From Tetrahymena elliotti 4EA (Eukaryota > Ciliophora > Oligohymenophorea > Hymenostomatida > Tetrahymenidae): DNA of 64,000 bases. The notes under the pieces are model-generated. The model worked only from the letters and a program-made list of their open reading frames with translations. It was not told the origin of the DNA and did not search any database. The stretch covers positions 1-64,000 of the forward strand of contig JH720391.1 in assembly GCA_000231825.2 (NCBI GenBank), given 5' to 3'. Positions 51,217-64,000 of this stretch are shown here, one piece after another. How positions within the stretch are numbered: the first letter of the stretch is position 1; the number at the start of each line of letters is the position of its first letter. Both the position numbers and the translations under genes were made by a program.

Positions 51217-54200
51217 ATGAATCCTTACTACAGTTCTAGAATATCTGATTGTAGAGGACTAGATGAAATTCCTTAGTCAATTGATACTTCTAAAGTAATT
51301 TATATAATTAATTGCAATCATTAACAATTTTGCTAATTCTACAAACAGTTTTTTTTATTTTAAATTAAAATGAGAAATATTAAAAATGAATTAATTGAAA
51401 ATCTTTGAATATTTCAATTGATTTTATTTTTTAAATTGTTTAAATTATTATTATGAATTCATTAGAGATGCTTAGATGACAGAACTCTAAGAAATGATAC
51501 ATCATATTTAATCAATCAAAACATGTAGAATAATATCACACAAAATATAAATATAAATAATAGAACCTTTTAAGATAACTCTAACAATGGTACATTCATC
51601 ATATAAAATTAGAATGAAATTCTTGAAGATAGAGCTGTCTCATACATCAATTGCTCATTTAATTAGCCCTGCTATAAAAAAAATAACAATGAAGAAGATG
51701 ATGAAGAACCTGAGTAGCCTGATAGTCCACCATAAAATGAAAGAGAGGTAGAAATAGTTGGTAATGATTTCTAAGCACCTTAATAAAGAGGGTAAGAACA
51801 AGAATTTGTATAATAAATAAATTACTAAGATATTGAAAATGGTTCATTGAATATAAGATAATAATTAAATCCTCCCATAAATTTCATATAAAACCCTGAT
51901 AGAGAGGAATTAGATTAACAAATTCAATTGCAATCTGATGGTTAGAATTCTAACATGAGAAACAACTTAAGAATAAATGATAGCAGAAATTAGTAATTAA
52001 ATGAAATTAGAAATTTAGATCTTCTTCATCAACAACATTAATAATAATATATAAGGAGACTTGTTTAATCAAGAGCAAGTAACTCTAATTAATTGTAAAA
52101 TAACTAAAGAAATAGAAATTAGAATCAATTAGCTTCTAATTTACCATTAAGCTTTTAGTCTTTTTAATAGGCAGCATTTCCTTTGAATAATTTAACTAAT
52201 TTATAGCAATAATAACTATTAATACATAATCAAAATCAAATTTAAAGGCTGTAGAATTAGATGAACAGGTATTCTTAGGGTGCATCCAATTAAAGATTAA
52301 ACAGATTAAGATAAAATGAAAACATTTAAAATGAAGAATATTCAAATTTTAATTAAAGGTAATTGTAAAGCTACATTGATTCACTAGTTCAATAAAAGTA
52401 ATTTTTCTTTTTCATAAAATTTTAATTCTTTTAAAATAAAATAAAAATGAAAATTTTGAAAACATTTTTTATTTTAAAATTCCTTTTCATTTATAAATGT
52501 TGAATAAGATTTAATAATCTTTATTTAAAATGATTAGTACAATTTTGAGAATGAATCTAATAAGAAATTAAATAAGACAGCTTCAAAGAGATGACTTATC
52601 AGATTAAGATTCTGTCAATAATAGAGGCAATGCAGAATAAGATGATTAATATAGATAGGTTGAATAGCTGAATGAAATAATAAGAAACACTCGTAGAAGA
52701 ATGAACGAGGAAAGGAGAAACAACAGACCTAATTAACCTTAGATCGGGGGGAGAATATAGCAAGTTATTGAGTTAGATGAAGAAGATAAAGTGAGAGCTA
52801 AAATTGTTTTCAAGAAAGCTTTATTTCATCTTATATTTTTATCTATCTTTAGTGTTTTTATGCTAGCTGTCTTTTACTTAAACTTTTTATTGCAAGGAAT
52901 TTGGCTCATTTTCTTTTTCGTTTTCTGCTTTTTTACTGGAAACAAAATTTCTATCTACAAAAACCTATCAGAGTAAATCTTTTTATTTACTTAAATTTAA
53001 TAAGCCTCTAAATAGAAAAGATTAAAAAATTTTTTATTTTATTTTTTTACTAATCAATTTTAATGAAACAATGATAAAATTAAGTTATTTATCAAGAAAT
53101 ATTAAATTATTAGTTTAAGAATAGATAATTATAAACTTTTAAGCAGATAAAAGAACAGAAAAAAATGATAATTAGAACTTATCAAAATTATAAAAGTCAA
53201 AACAAAAAAATTAAATGAATTAATAACTTATTTCTCTCTACAAAATAATAGAAATTTAATTAAAGCTAAATTTATTATACATTAAGTATTTACTTTCTAA
53301 AGTGGTTCATAAATTATTTTTGCCAAACAATTTAAATTTAATTGAATTAAAAAGTTCTTTTTAACAAATTTACTTTTAATTGATTAAGGGATGTTTCAAC
53401 AGAAGAAAGAAGGATGTCATTTTTTAATGTTGTAGAGTATCTCTTTATTAATGTTTTATTTTTTATGATTTTCTTATTCATGAGGATTATATCTTAACCA
53501 ATAACTCTACTATTTGTTTACACCCCTTTTGTACACATAGTTTGGTGGCTTGTTTTTACAACTAAAACTTAAGAGAGTATGAATCGACATGTAAAATAGA
53601 ATAAACAATTACAATATTTAATATACTTTTAAAAATATATTAATAGATAGAACTATTATTACGCCTTTATGCTGTTACTTAAATACTTTTATTTTCTGTT
53701 TAATTTGACTAAATTGTAAAATGGTCTTGGGTTTCTGTTCTTCTTCCTTCTTGGATCTTATTGAGTTCTTTGGGTTTTTATATTTTTGGATTAACTATTC
53801 TATTTTTATGTTCTCTTTACTATTGTTTAGTTGGATAAACTGATAAATACTAAAGTAAGAATTAAAATAAATGATTTTATTTTTAATTTATTTGTAAAGT
53901 AAAAGGATTAATATGGTGTCTAATGGTGAGTGTTCATGTGGTTGGAAATTCTTTATTTTTTCTGCTAGGACTTATTGATTACTACTAAGAAGATACCATA
54001 TAGACTTTAAGATACGGATCATCTGCTTTGATAGCAGGTAGTGTTATTTGTACTCTTTATACAGTAGCTTGCTCAGATGATTTAGAGTATTTAAATTATT
54101 TTAATTTTTTCCATTATAAAAAATGTATTTAATTTAAAAGAATTTTCATAGCCTTGGCTAATTCAGAAAGTTTGTTTAGTGGGTCTCATTAAGTACATAT

Positions 54201-56926
54201 TGAGGCAGCTAACCAAAGAGATGAGGAGAACCAGGATAATAATAATGACAATTTAAGTAACCATGAATCAAATTAAAATAATCTTGAAGAGTAAATATAA
54301 AATGCACACAATATGGCTCCTAATTTTTCTTTAGCACAAAATTGTAAGATTAAATAATTCTAATTTATTTAAATGAAAATTTGATTTAATAACAGAAATC
54401 TAGCCAAAAAAGGTCAAGATAATTAAGACAACAAAATAAATCCCTTCTTCAATCCCTTAATTTTTAATAAGATTCTCCTCCACCTATTTTATGAAAACTG
54501 ATGTCAGTAAAGAAGTAGCTGCACATCTGGAACAGAAAAAAAGTAATAGTTTTTAAAAGAAACATATTCTCAATTTAAATAAAATATTTTTTCAGAAGAT
54601 AGAGCCAATAAATAAAATGAAGAAGAAGAAAAAAATAAATAAAGTTAAAGAGATGTTGATAATAAAAGTAAGAAAAATAGGTTGAGCACTGTTTCATAAA
54701 ATAATGGTTTTGAAGAAATAAACATACCTAAAGATTCGCAAAAAGGAGAAGGAAAAGGATAAGCATGTTCTAGCAAGGAAAATAAATAAACAGAAAGATC
54801 AAGATAAGACTCTAAGTTAACATCCCAACCTAGTTGTTTATAGTGCTTAGTATGTTTTGATAATTAGCCAGATTCTGTTATATTAGAATGTGGTCATGGA
54901 GGTATGAATTTTATTAAAATCTTTTAACTAAATTTAAATATAATTTGTAGGGTTATGTAATTAATGTGCTTTGGATATTTGGAAGAAAACAGGAGAATGC
55001 TATCTTTGTAGATAAACAATATCAAGGATAGTCTAAATAGATTTAAATAAATAAGGGAAATATAAGTAAATTATTGCAGTATCTAATATGCATGAAGTTT
55101 CTCAAGAATAAGATTAAATGCGTCTTTCTTATATAATTCAAGAAAATCTTATTTAACAACTCTAATTACTAGAAAACCAAAATAATGCTTAATAAAATAT
55201 TCTAAATTAGTAAAACTAAGAAGGATAAATTCCAAGTTAAGCATAAAACATTTAATAATAGTCAGACTCTTAACCATAGGTTCCATCAGAGAATGAAATA
55301 CAATTATAATAAAATAACTTTGCATAAATTAATCAAGAAAATTAAATATAAAACTAACAAATTTTATCAGAAGAAGAATCAAATCAATAACAATAATAAA
55401 ATGAAATATAAAATATTTAACAAATTTAGCTAATATCTCAATAATAAAATATTTCATAATAAGACTAACAATATTAACAAGTAGGTATAGAAGTGTTGTA
55501 AGATTTAAATTAAGGAAATAATAATTAATAAAATTAACTGCAAGTAGAATAATAAAGAGAAAAAGAGGATATTACTATTATATAGTATGATGAATCAGAT
55601 GAAGAGATATAAAATCCAGATAAAAGAAATCATTATTAAGATACATAAATTAATAAAGTAACTCTTTCTTCATATAATAATTAGCCAAATTGCTAGGCAG
55701 ATTTTTCATCTGTAAATTTATCTGATTTTGAAAACTTCTAGAATTCGATAACTCATGAAAAAAAATAGGATGCAGTTGAAGACCCTAATTCATTAAAAAC
55801 TCTCTCACTAGATTAGCTTGAAAAGTAAATGTAGGAGATGAATAATTACCAAAATATACAAAATTGTATTGGTATTTATCCTTCTGAAGTTAATTCTATT
55901 AAAAAACCAGAATTATCTTTTAATTCTTTAAATTTAAATGCTGAGAAAAATAATATAAATGCTAAAAATAATACTTAATCTTCATCTGAATAAAGTATTA
56001 ATTTTGAAGAATGTTAGAGATAAATAAGCGAAGTCTAAATTAATCAATAATCCAGCTAATAATAAAGCAACAATACAGCTTAAAGTATACCTGCAATAAT
56101 TAAAATAAAAAAAATTTCATAACTTGATGAAAAACAAGAACCTAGTAATTAAGATAATGAGTGTGAGTAAAATGAAAATTCTAAATAAAATAAATAAATT
56201 TCAGTGAAAATTAATCAAAATTAACCAAGTCTTTAGTTAGATTAACACTAAAATGGTATTTCATCAATGAATAAAGATAAAAAAAGTATTCAAAGTGATT
56301 AAATTATAAGCTCTACTCAAATTGATAAAAGATAAAATAGTTCTTCAAAGAGTAATTAAGTAGAATGGGATATTGAAGAGACTCAATAATCTACAAATAG
56401 AAGTGTTTAAGCAAAACTTTATTAGTCAGGTTAATATGCTATTTAATCACAAATTAGAAATGAAGAAGATAAAACATAACGTTCACAATATTCCTAAGAC
56501 ACTCAAAAAATATAAATTTTGGATAAATATATGAGTAAATACTTCAATAACTTGTCAGATGAATAAATATGCAGTCCTGATAAAGAGATATTTGGAGTTA
56601 ATAATAATAAAATTAACCAATAAATAAACACAAATTATGAAAATCAGTATATCATTAATATTGGGAATGATAATTAAGATGATTATGCAATACAAAATAA
56701 AGAAAATTAAACAAATATCTAAGACTAAAATCCTCCTTTAATAACTAGAAATTTATAGAATGATTAGTAGAAAATAAAATCTGAAAATGAACAAGAATAA
56801 AACTAAATAAGCAACATTCAAAGTGATAGGTTGACATTCAAACTTGATGAATAAAAAGTTGAAGAACAAGTTTCTAATTGTACAATTGACAGAGAAACAT
56901 AATTAATTAATTTTGACGATGAATGA
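51217..56926 (+). CDS. Multi-TM RING-finger protein with long Q/N-rich tail
   Basis: Predicted membrane E3 ubiquitin ligase, about 1575 aa. Exons: 51217-51294, 51466-52397, 52538-52972, 53389-53590, 53647-53854, 53900-54343, 54396-54542, 54596-54901 and 54951-56926; all phases close. The N-terminal 420 residues are acidic and Q/N-rich. About seven to eight membrane segments follow, such as HLIFLSIFSVFMLAVFYL, VEYLFINVLFFMIFLFM and WILLSSLGFYIFGLTILFL. A C3HC4 RING lies at about 899-937: CLVC, ECGHGGLC, QC, CYLC. RINGs of this class recruit E2 enzymes. The last 640 residues are almost pure Q/N/S low complexity, ending QLINFDDE. The donor of exon 2 could alternatively be at 52359, which keeps the frame. 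No other enzyme domain is visible. Substrates are unknown. Confidence 0.82.
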
Positions 56927-57999
56927 AAAATTTGTAAATATAAATATTAAATAACTTCTTAACTAAAAAACTAACTGCTTAAAATTAAATTTATTTATTA
57001 TTTAATTAAAATGTTTATTTGCCCTTAAATTAATTTATCAAAGCTGAAATAAACAAACACTTTAAATATCTCATGTTTTCTTCTTTAAATTTCAAAAAAT
57101 GTTTCAAAATAATTAATTTTAAATATTATTGAAGATAAATTTTTATTTTTTTCGTTTTTTTTTAGATCTAAAGGACTTTGATATTTATTTATTATCCTTA
57201 AATGGTATCTTGTAATACAAAATTACTCAATTACAGTTCAATATTATTTAAAAATCTTTTAAATTTCAAATTGATTTCTAAAATTTTCTTAAATTATTCC
57301 AAAGAAATAATTGCATAATTTATTCATTTTATTCCAATGTAAATGAAAGAGAATAAACAAAATATTTTGATCAAAAAAATATAAAATTTGTACAATAATA
57401 TTTGATGGAATGACATTTAAATCAACCTCAACTTCAGATCAAAATTGTCAAAAAATAATTTTTCAAATTTAGATATCTTTGTCAAAGATTAAATTAAAAT
57501 CTCTTTATTTGTTATTTTAAAAATTATTTTAAATTGATAAATAATAATATTGTTAGAATAATTTATGAAAGAAATTTACTTGATTAAACCCTTTTTCAAT
57601 TTATGTAATTTATTTAATTAATGCAATTTGGTTTATTATTAAATTTAATATACAAGTGCACCCTTAATATAAAATAAGAAAAGCTAAAAAAAAATATAAA
57701 ATGATTTTCATATGAAAAAAAAAAGAAAAAAATGTGTGAGTTGATATAGAGAGAAAATGTCACTTAAGTAGCTTAGTAGAGGTATATTGAGCAAAGCAAA
57801 GAGAGTTTTGAATGGAGTTTTAATTTATAAATAATAAGATCAAAATTAACTCCTAATTATTTCAGTGATAACCAAATTAAATTTTGATAGGAATAGATAG
57901 ATTTGATGACTGACAAATCAATTTATAAGAATTAATTTAATTTAATTTATTAGCAAACAGTATTTATTAAGGGTTAGTAGAATACATTTATTAGAAAAA
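56927..57999. other. Intergenic, about 1.1 kb
   Basis: AT-rich spacer; the last 300 bases are richer in AGAGAG and TAGCTTAG-type sequence and are likely promoter/5' UTR of NLE1. No gene recognised. Confidence 0.6.
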
Positions 58000-59664
58000 A
58001 TGGATCCAACAAAGAAGCTTAAAACAGAAAGCAATCCAGATGGGATTTAGCAAGAAAAGAAGAATGATATAGATGAAAGCGAAAAAAAAATTTATATCCA
58101 ATTTAAAGACGCTGAAGGAGAAAAGGTAGATGACATCCTTTAAATTCCCCTTACAACTAAGGCTAAGGAATTAGAAGCTATGATTAACCAAATTTTATAA
58201 AATGATGAAGAAAAACTTTATACTTTCTTTTATGGAACTTAAGAAATCAAGACTAGTATTGATGATTTCATTAAAAAGATGAAAAACTTTTCAACAGAAG
58301 TTACACTTGAAATTACATTCCATCCCTAGTCTCTTTTCTTCGTTCGTCCAATTACTCGTTAATCAAGTTCTTTACCAGGTCATACTGATAGTGTTCTTTC
58401 TGTTTAATTTTCACCTGATGGATAAAATTTAGCAAGTGGTTCAGGAGATACAACTGTTCGTTTCTGGGATGTTAATACTGAACTCCCCAAAGAAACTTGC
58501 AAGGGTGGCCACAGAAATTGGGTTTTAGTAATTCAATGGAGTCCAAATGGAAAAATGTTAGCATCAGGAGATATGAATGGTGATATTTGTCTTTGGGACC
58601 CTGAAACTGGAAACTAACTTGGCTCTACCATGAAAGGACACAACAAATGGATTACATCCATTACATGGGAACCCCTTCACATGAATAAAGATTGTGATTT
58701 ATTTGCAAGTGCTTCCAAAGATGCAAATATCAGAATTTGGAGTTCAAAGTCATATTAATGTTGCATATGCTTTGGTGGACATTCCAAGAGCATTACTAAG
58801 GTTTTATGGGGAGGACAAGGCTTTATTTATAGTTCAAGTGAAGATACAACAATTAAGGTAAATAAAATAACACTAAAAATTAAATAAAATTATTTAAAGC
58901 TTTCTTGATTCAAAACTTTTCAAAGAAGTGACATATAAAATTATAAAATATATAAAATGAATGAAGGGTCTTTAGAGCTATTTGTTAAATAATCAAAGAT
59001 GTATTATAATGTTAAATATCTTAAATTTAAAAAATAGGTTTGGAAAAAAGATGGAAGTATAGAAAAGGAATTAAAAGGACATGCACATTGGGTTAATACT
59101 ATTACTTTAAGCACTGAGCATGCTTTAAGAACAGGTTATTTTGATGAAAAAGGTGAAGTATTAGAAAATCCTGAAGATTAATAGAAAAAAGCTTTGGAAA
59201 AGTACAATAAACTGAAAGGTTCAAAGAATGAAAGATTGGTATCAGGTTCTGATGATAATACATTATTTATGTGGGACCCTGTAGGTTCTAGAAAACCTAT
59301 TATTAGATTGACTGGTCATACTAAACCTGTTAATCATGTTTAATATTCTCCTGATGGTAGATACTTTATTTCAGCTTCTTTTGATAAAAATTTGAAGTTA
59401 TGGGATGGATTTAGTGGTGCTTATATTGCTAGTTTTAGAGGACATGTTGCTAGTGTTTACTAAATTGCTTGGTCTCCTGATAATAGACTTTTTGTTAGTG
59501 GTTCAAAGGATTCCACTATGAAGGTTTGGGATATAAAAACTAAAAAGTTAATGTTCGATTTACCAGGACATGCTGATGAAGTATATGGAGTTGACTGGAG
59601 TCCTGATGGTCTTAAGGTTTGTTCAGGTGGCAAAGATAAATTATTAAAAATATGGAAGAATTGA
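58000..59664 (+). CDS. NLE1: Notchless/Rsa4 WD40 ribosome-assembly protein
   Basis: Product of 494 aa in two exons (58000-58857, 59038-59664, phase 0). It is the orthologue of Notchless (NLE1, yeast Rsa4), the pre-60S assembly factor that the AAA ATPase Midasin pulls off. The N-terminal NLE domain (about residues 28-115) contains IPLTTKAKELEAMINQIL and VTLEITFHPQSLFFVRPIT. Eight WD40 repeats follow, with SSLPGHTDSVLSVQFSPDG, SGSGDTTVRFWD, GHNKWITSITWEPLH, GHAHWVNTITLST and LRTG. The last repeat ends SGGKDKLLKIWKN. The WEPLH and HWVNT phrases are diagnostic of NLE1 among WD40 proteins. The acidic Asp/Glu-rich insert between repeats 5 and 6 is normal for the family. It is a conserved housekeeping gene. 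Confidence 0.97.
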
Positions 59665-60184
59665 TTTAATTAATAAAAAAGGAAAAATAATTTTAGATTA
59701 ACAAAATATTAAATAGGTAGAAAGGTAATACTTTTTTAAGCAACAATTAGATTGCTTAGGAAAAAATAAAAAAACTATCAAATATAAATTAAGCATTTTA
59801 TTATTATTTATAGAATCTTAATTAAAATTTTAATAACTATGCACATATTCTTCACTCTTATCTCTAACTATATATAATTTATAATATTATGTATTATTCA
59901 TCATTCATTTTATTAACTATTTCTATTCATTTCTCAATAAGTTTTTATTTATTCTAAAATATTCACATTTAATTAAAAAAATATATATTATTCCTATTAT
60001 TTAAAAAATTGACTTACACTTTCATTAAATAAGAAATAAATGGGTATTTTTTAACTATTATACTAATAAATATATGTTTTAACTTTTTCATATGACAAAT
60101 TTAATTCAATTCTATTTATTCATTTAGAATAATTTATATTTTTATTCTTTATTTAATTTACAAAAATATTATTTAAAAACTCTC
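59665..60184. other. Intergenic between converging genes
   Basis: Short AT-rich spacer between NLE1 and the minus-strand kinase; holds only 3' flanks. Confidence 0.6.
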
Positions 60185-63100
60185 TCACAATTTGTTAAAA
60201 TCAGAGAAATCAATTTCTCCTCCTTATTCACTTTGAAGACGCCTTATGTATTCATTTTATATAAAAGGATGCTAAATTGCTTAGTTTAGATTCATTCTAC
60301 TGTTGGGTTCTCTTTCTAAAATTCTAGAAATAAAATCACCTGCATCAAAAGATATAGGCCCAGAGAATCTCAATTCACCCTATTTTGATTACAAAATGAT
60401 TTAACTATTATTAAATTTACTTAGTATTTAAATTTACATTAACAATCTAATCAAATGTAGCATCATGACTTTTTGCTGCAAAAGGAGCATGACCTATAAG
60501 TAATTCATATGTTAAAATACCTACACTCCATACATCTACTGAGAAATCATATGCTTTTCCTTAGACCATTTCAGGACTGACATAATCTAAAGTACCACAA
60601 AATGTGCTTCTCATTTTATTTTTTTCAACAATGGCTGCATATCCAAAATCACAAATCTTTAATAAACCCTAAATTTTAGTTAAAAACAAAATTATTTCCA
60701 AGCTTTTAAGATTTTATTTATTTACATTATGGACCATAATATTTTCAGGTTTGAGATCTCTGTGTACAACATTTTTAGAATGCATGTATATCAAGGCTTC
60801 AATGACCTATCTGACATAAAAAGCTGTTACATTTTCAGTAAACTTTTTATATACAGTTGATTTTAGTTCTGTAAATAACTCTTTTCCAATAGCTAATTCC
60901 TATATTAAGTAGATACTATCATTATCTATAAAGAATCCATATAATTTGATAATATTAGGATGTGATAAAATTCCTTAGACTTTAATTTCATTCAGAATAT
61001 CTTGATATAGATTAAATTCTTTAATTGTGTCTTTTTTAATCTGTTTTAATGCAACTCTAAATCCAGTATGTAAATCTCTATTTTTTAATTTTTAAAAATT
61101 TTAAACAAAAGTTCATATTTAATAAAGTATTTCTTACACTGCTGCATACACATCTGCGAATTTACCATGTCCTAATTTTTTACCAACTTTAAAGTTTTCT
61201 ATTGAATAAGAAAAAGGATCTATCTCTTCATATAATTATTCATGTACATTTTCTTATTAACTAGCTTCTTTTTTCTCACTTTCTTAAGCTAACCTTTCAG
61301 ATAAAGGTTCTTAAGATTCCGCTTGCTTTAAAAATGGGTGAATGGTTGGTTATTGGTCATGGTTTTATGCTGCCTCTGAATTGTTAGTAATTACTTAAAT
61401 TGCAATAGATTTGTTTGATGAGTAAGAAGAAGGTGAGAAAACACCACTTTATCCTATATTTCTTGCAAAGCTGCTCAAATTTTCTTATTTGATTTCTAGA
61501 TTTTGAGTTTAAGAAGTTTAACCTTTCTCTTAAATTTAATCAATTAGAGATGTTTTCTGAGCTGTATTATTGCTATGAGCTTAAAAGTTTCTAGGTGAGA
61601 ACGCAGTAGATTTTTCTTAATCTTAAATATTAACCATAGGGGATTATGAATCACTAAGATGAGATTTAAGCTAAGAATTTTTTTGAGAATTTATTGCACT
61701 TTCAACTTTTTCTTCCCTTTTTGAGCTTGCAGCTGATTCAGAAAGATTTATTGCTGGAGAAGCTTAACTTATATAAGAAATCAAAACCTAAGGACTTTAA
61801 AGTAATGAAGGAGCTAAAGAGTTTTGTTTAGACTATAATTATTCTTGGTTTATATAATCTTCAGCAACATAATCAGCTTTATGCTATAAAACTGTTTTAG
61901 GAGAGTTATTTACACTGCTAGAATATTTATTCAAAAGCTCATTTATTCCAAGAGTATTCTTGGGAGATGAAAAAGCAAAGCTTCCAAATTGACTAATATT
62001 TTGTGTGTTTGCAATCACTTTAGAAAAAGTGCTTTTAGTTTGATTTTATTTATGTGAATTCGGCTGTAAAATAAATTAAAAAAATTAATTTAAATATTAA
62101 AATGGTTCAAATTTAAAAATAATATTTTTTACTTGACATGAAGCAACATTTTAAGGGGAGTTTAAAGCATTTTTATTAGAGCTAATTTCACTTCCATGCA
62201 CTGCTTAGTTTGATTGAGGAGTATTTTCTGCACTTTATCTGATTAGCTCAGCCAAATTTTAAAGGCTAATTCTCGTTTGCTCTTTCTTTTTCTCAGGACT
62301 GTAATCACTGATGGAACGAGTATCTCTCCTAATAGTTTAATCCGAGTTTTCATTTTAATTTTTTGGACTTTGTTCAGAAAATTTCATAAGAAGGTTTTAT
62401 TTGACTTCCTTTTCTTAGTTATCTGTTTAAATGTTATCATTCAATGCGAAATCAGATTTTCTTTTGATTTAATCCATGATAGCTTTTATTTCACTGCTTT
62501 AATCGTATTCTTTTTAATTTGATTATTAATCTTTTATTATTATAGCAGTTGCTGCATCATCTGCTGTCATGTTGGTGTAGTTTTTACTTTATCCTTTTTT
62601 GAGTTTTTTATCAGAATGTTTCATCAAAAATAAATCACTGCGTTATAGAACATTGTTAACTCTTTCCAATAAATCCTATGTTGTACTTTTTTTAGAACTT
62701 TTATTTGTTCCTGGGGAAGAGCTCCCTGTAGCAGCTACATTAGAAGATTAATTTTAAGGTTCTTATGTTTACTACAAGTTCAATTAAATCTTATGTTCTT
62801 CTTCCTTTTTCGCTGTATTATCTTTACTAGTTTCTTCTATGTCAGATAGTTTACGCTTTTCTTGTTGAGTGTAGACAACTTTTAATGTATTATTTTCTTA
62901 TTTATCTGTTTAAATTTCTGAGCTTTCTTATTTAGTGTAAGACACAGAATTATTTCTAGTGTTTTGCCTTTTTATTCCTTCATTTTCTTAGTTCTATTTT
63001 TACTCTTCATGATTGGTACTTTTACTCATACCATTTTATCTGTATTGTTATATCAGACGTTCGATTTCTTCTGATGATTAGTAATCTTTTGGGAAATCAT

Positions 63101-64000
63101 TAATGTCAAATGAATACTTTTTAGGAGAATTAGAAGTCTTTTTCTTATTATCACTTGGAATGTTGAGAAGATGTGTGGTGTCATTATCATTCATAGCTAA
63201 GAATTTTTATTTAATTTCTTCTTTGCTTAATTAATCGGATGTATCCTCATCTGTTTCAGTTTTATAAACTTTTTAATAATTATCTGTTGTAGCTATTCTA
63301 GAATCTCCTTTAATCTCATTCAAGACTATTGTTACATCTTTTCCAGCATCAATAACAGGTATTTTTTTATCATCTTTAATTGTAAGAGCAGATGTAGTAG
63401 TACGAGGCTGAGTGATATTTGGGTCATATTCACCTAAAAACATTAAATTATCAGGAATTTTACTGATTTTTACAATTTTATTTTCGTTTTCAATAGGTGT
63501 GATTGTTATACTTGGATTCTATTTAATTTCTATCTATGAATTACGATTTGATCCTGAAGGTATATCACTTATAGTAGGAGTTATTTAATTCTATGGGATC
63601 TATTTACCCATAATTACTTCTTCATAATGTGAACATAACTTATTATATAAATCAGAATATTTTGTTTCTAAACTTTTTACTTCAGTAATTAATTGCTTTA
63701 AACTTTAAAGATTAAGCTATTTATTTTTTAATTTAGATAGAATTTCAGAAGATTATTAATGAATAGAATCACAATTTATTTCGAATAAACCGTTTCTATT
63801 AATAATTTATATTTCCTAATTATTATTTAGGCTATTCTATTTCTAAAAATTTATATTGCTAGAATTTAATAAAACATTGTTCATATTTTGTTGTTGTAGA
63901 GAATTCCCAACAAATGAAAGAGATTTTGAGTCAAAATTTGCACTGCCTTAAATTTATTATCTATTGATAAAAGATTTTATGTCAAATTACTTATCATTTG
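60185..64000 (-). CDS. Ser/Thr protein kinase with very long N-terminus, partial
   Basis: Minus-strand gene whose 5' end lies beyond 64000; at least 1189 residues are visible. Exons seen: 62133-64000 (partial), 61138-62063, 60726-61077, 60438-60668 and 60185-60379, phases closing. The kinase domain is the last 275 residues: [47 protein letters not shown] and the activation segment [29 protein letters not shown] and HPFI near the end complete it. [11 protein letters not shown] is Aurora-like, so it may be a second Aurora-group member beside 10153-12217. The upstream 900 residues are Ser/Gln/Asn/Lys-rich and largely disordered, with a short coiled coil near the visible start and repeated TP/SP sites. 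No start codon was chosen because the frame is still open at the window edge. Confidence 0.85.

Noticed and set aside
62277..62522. 81-codon plus-strand frame with hydrophobic look
   Set aside because: Antisense to the long N-terminal exon of the minus-strand kinase.

Overview
This is a gene-sparse, very AT-rich window from a ciliate nuclear genome, most likely Tetrahymena or a close oligohymenophorean relative. The main evidence is the genetic code. Every recognisable protein (Rab11, Notchless, PP2A B56, kinases, GOT1) is interrupted by TAA and TAG at positions where glutamine fits, and ends only at TGA. Standard-code gene finders therefore see only fragments. Most genes have short AT-rich GT-AG introns (37 to about 420 nt), and Q/N-rich tails are common. 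I built the models below by reading TAA/TAG as Gln and checking that exon phases close across each intron. A run of 100 N at 15736-15835 marks a scaffold gap, so order and spacing across it are less certain.

Layout. 1-15.6 kb (plus strand): a PP2A B56 regulatory subunit, an unrecognised nuclear-looking protein, an Aurora-like kinase and a Q/N-rich protein. After the gap come GOT1 (vesicle transport) and a minus-strand polytopic membrane protein. 18-38 kb is the most accessory-like part. It holds an R-S-E type ADP-ribosyltransferase, a degenerate paralogue of the membrane protein, an intact DJ-1/PfpI gene, a second DJ-1 copy broken by one TGA, and a third copy reduced to its upstream flank plus about ten codons. 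A TTD14-like ATPase/CYTH protein and a two-TM sensor-like receptor are interleaved with these. 38-46 kb is one giant minus-strand gene (14 exons, about 2256 aa) for a secreted or surface protein. It is followed by Rab11 (minus), a large multi-TM RING-finger protein (plus), Notchless/NLE1 (plus) and a minus-strand kinase that runs off the right edge.

These are independent eukaryotic genes with no operons. Shared themes are signalling (two kinases, PP2A subunit, receptor, ART), membrane traffic and surface (GOT1, Rab11, giant surface protein, TTD14-like, RING), and ribosome assembly (NLE1). The strongest leads for new biology are the ADP-ribosyltransferase with its unusual N-terminal architecture, the local duplication-and-decay cluster around DJ-1, the giant surface protein, and several small unexplained sequence islands. 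I found no CRISPR array, rRNA, convincing tRNA or recognisable transposase.
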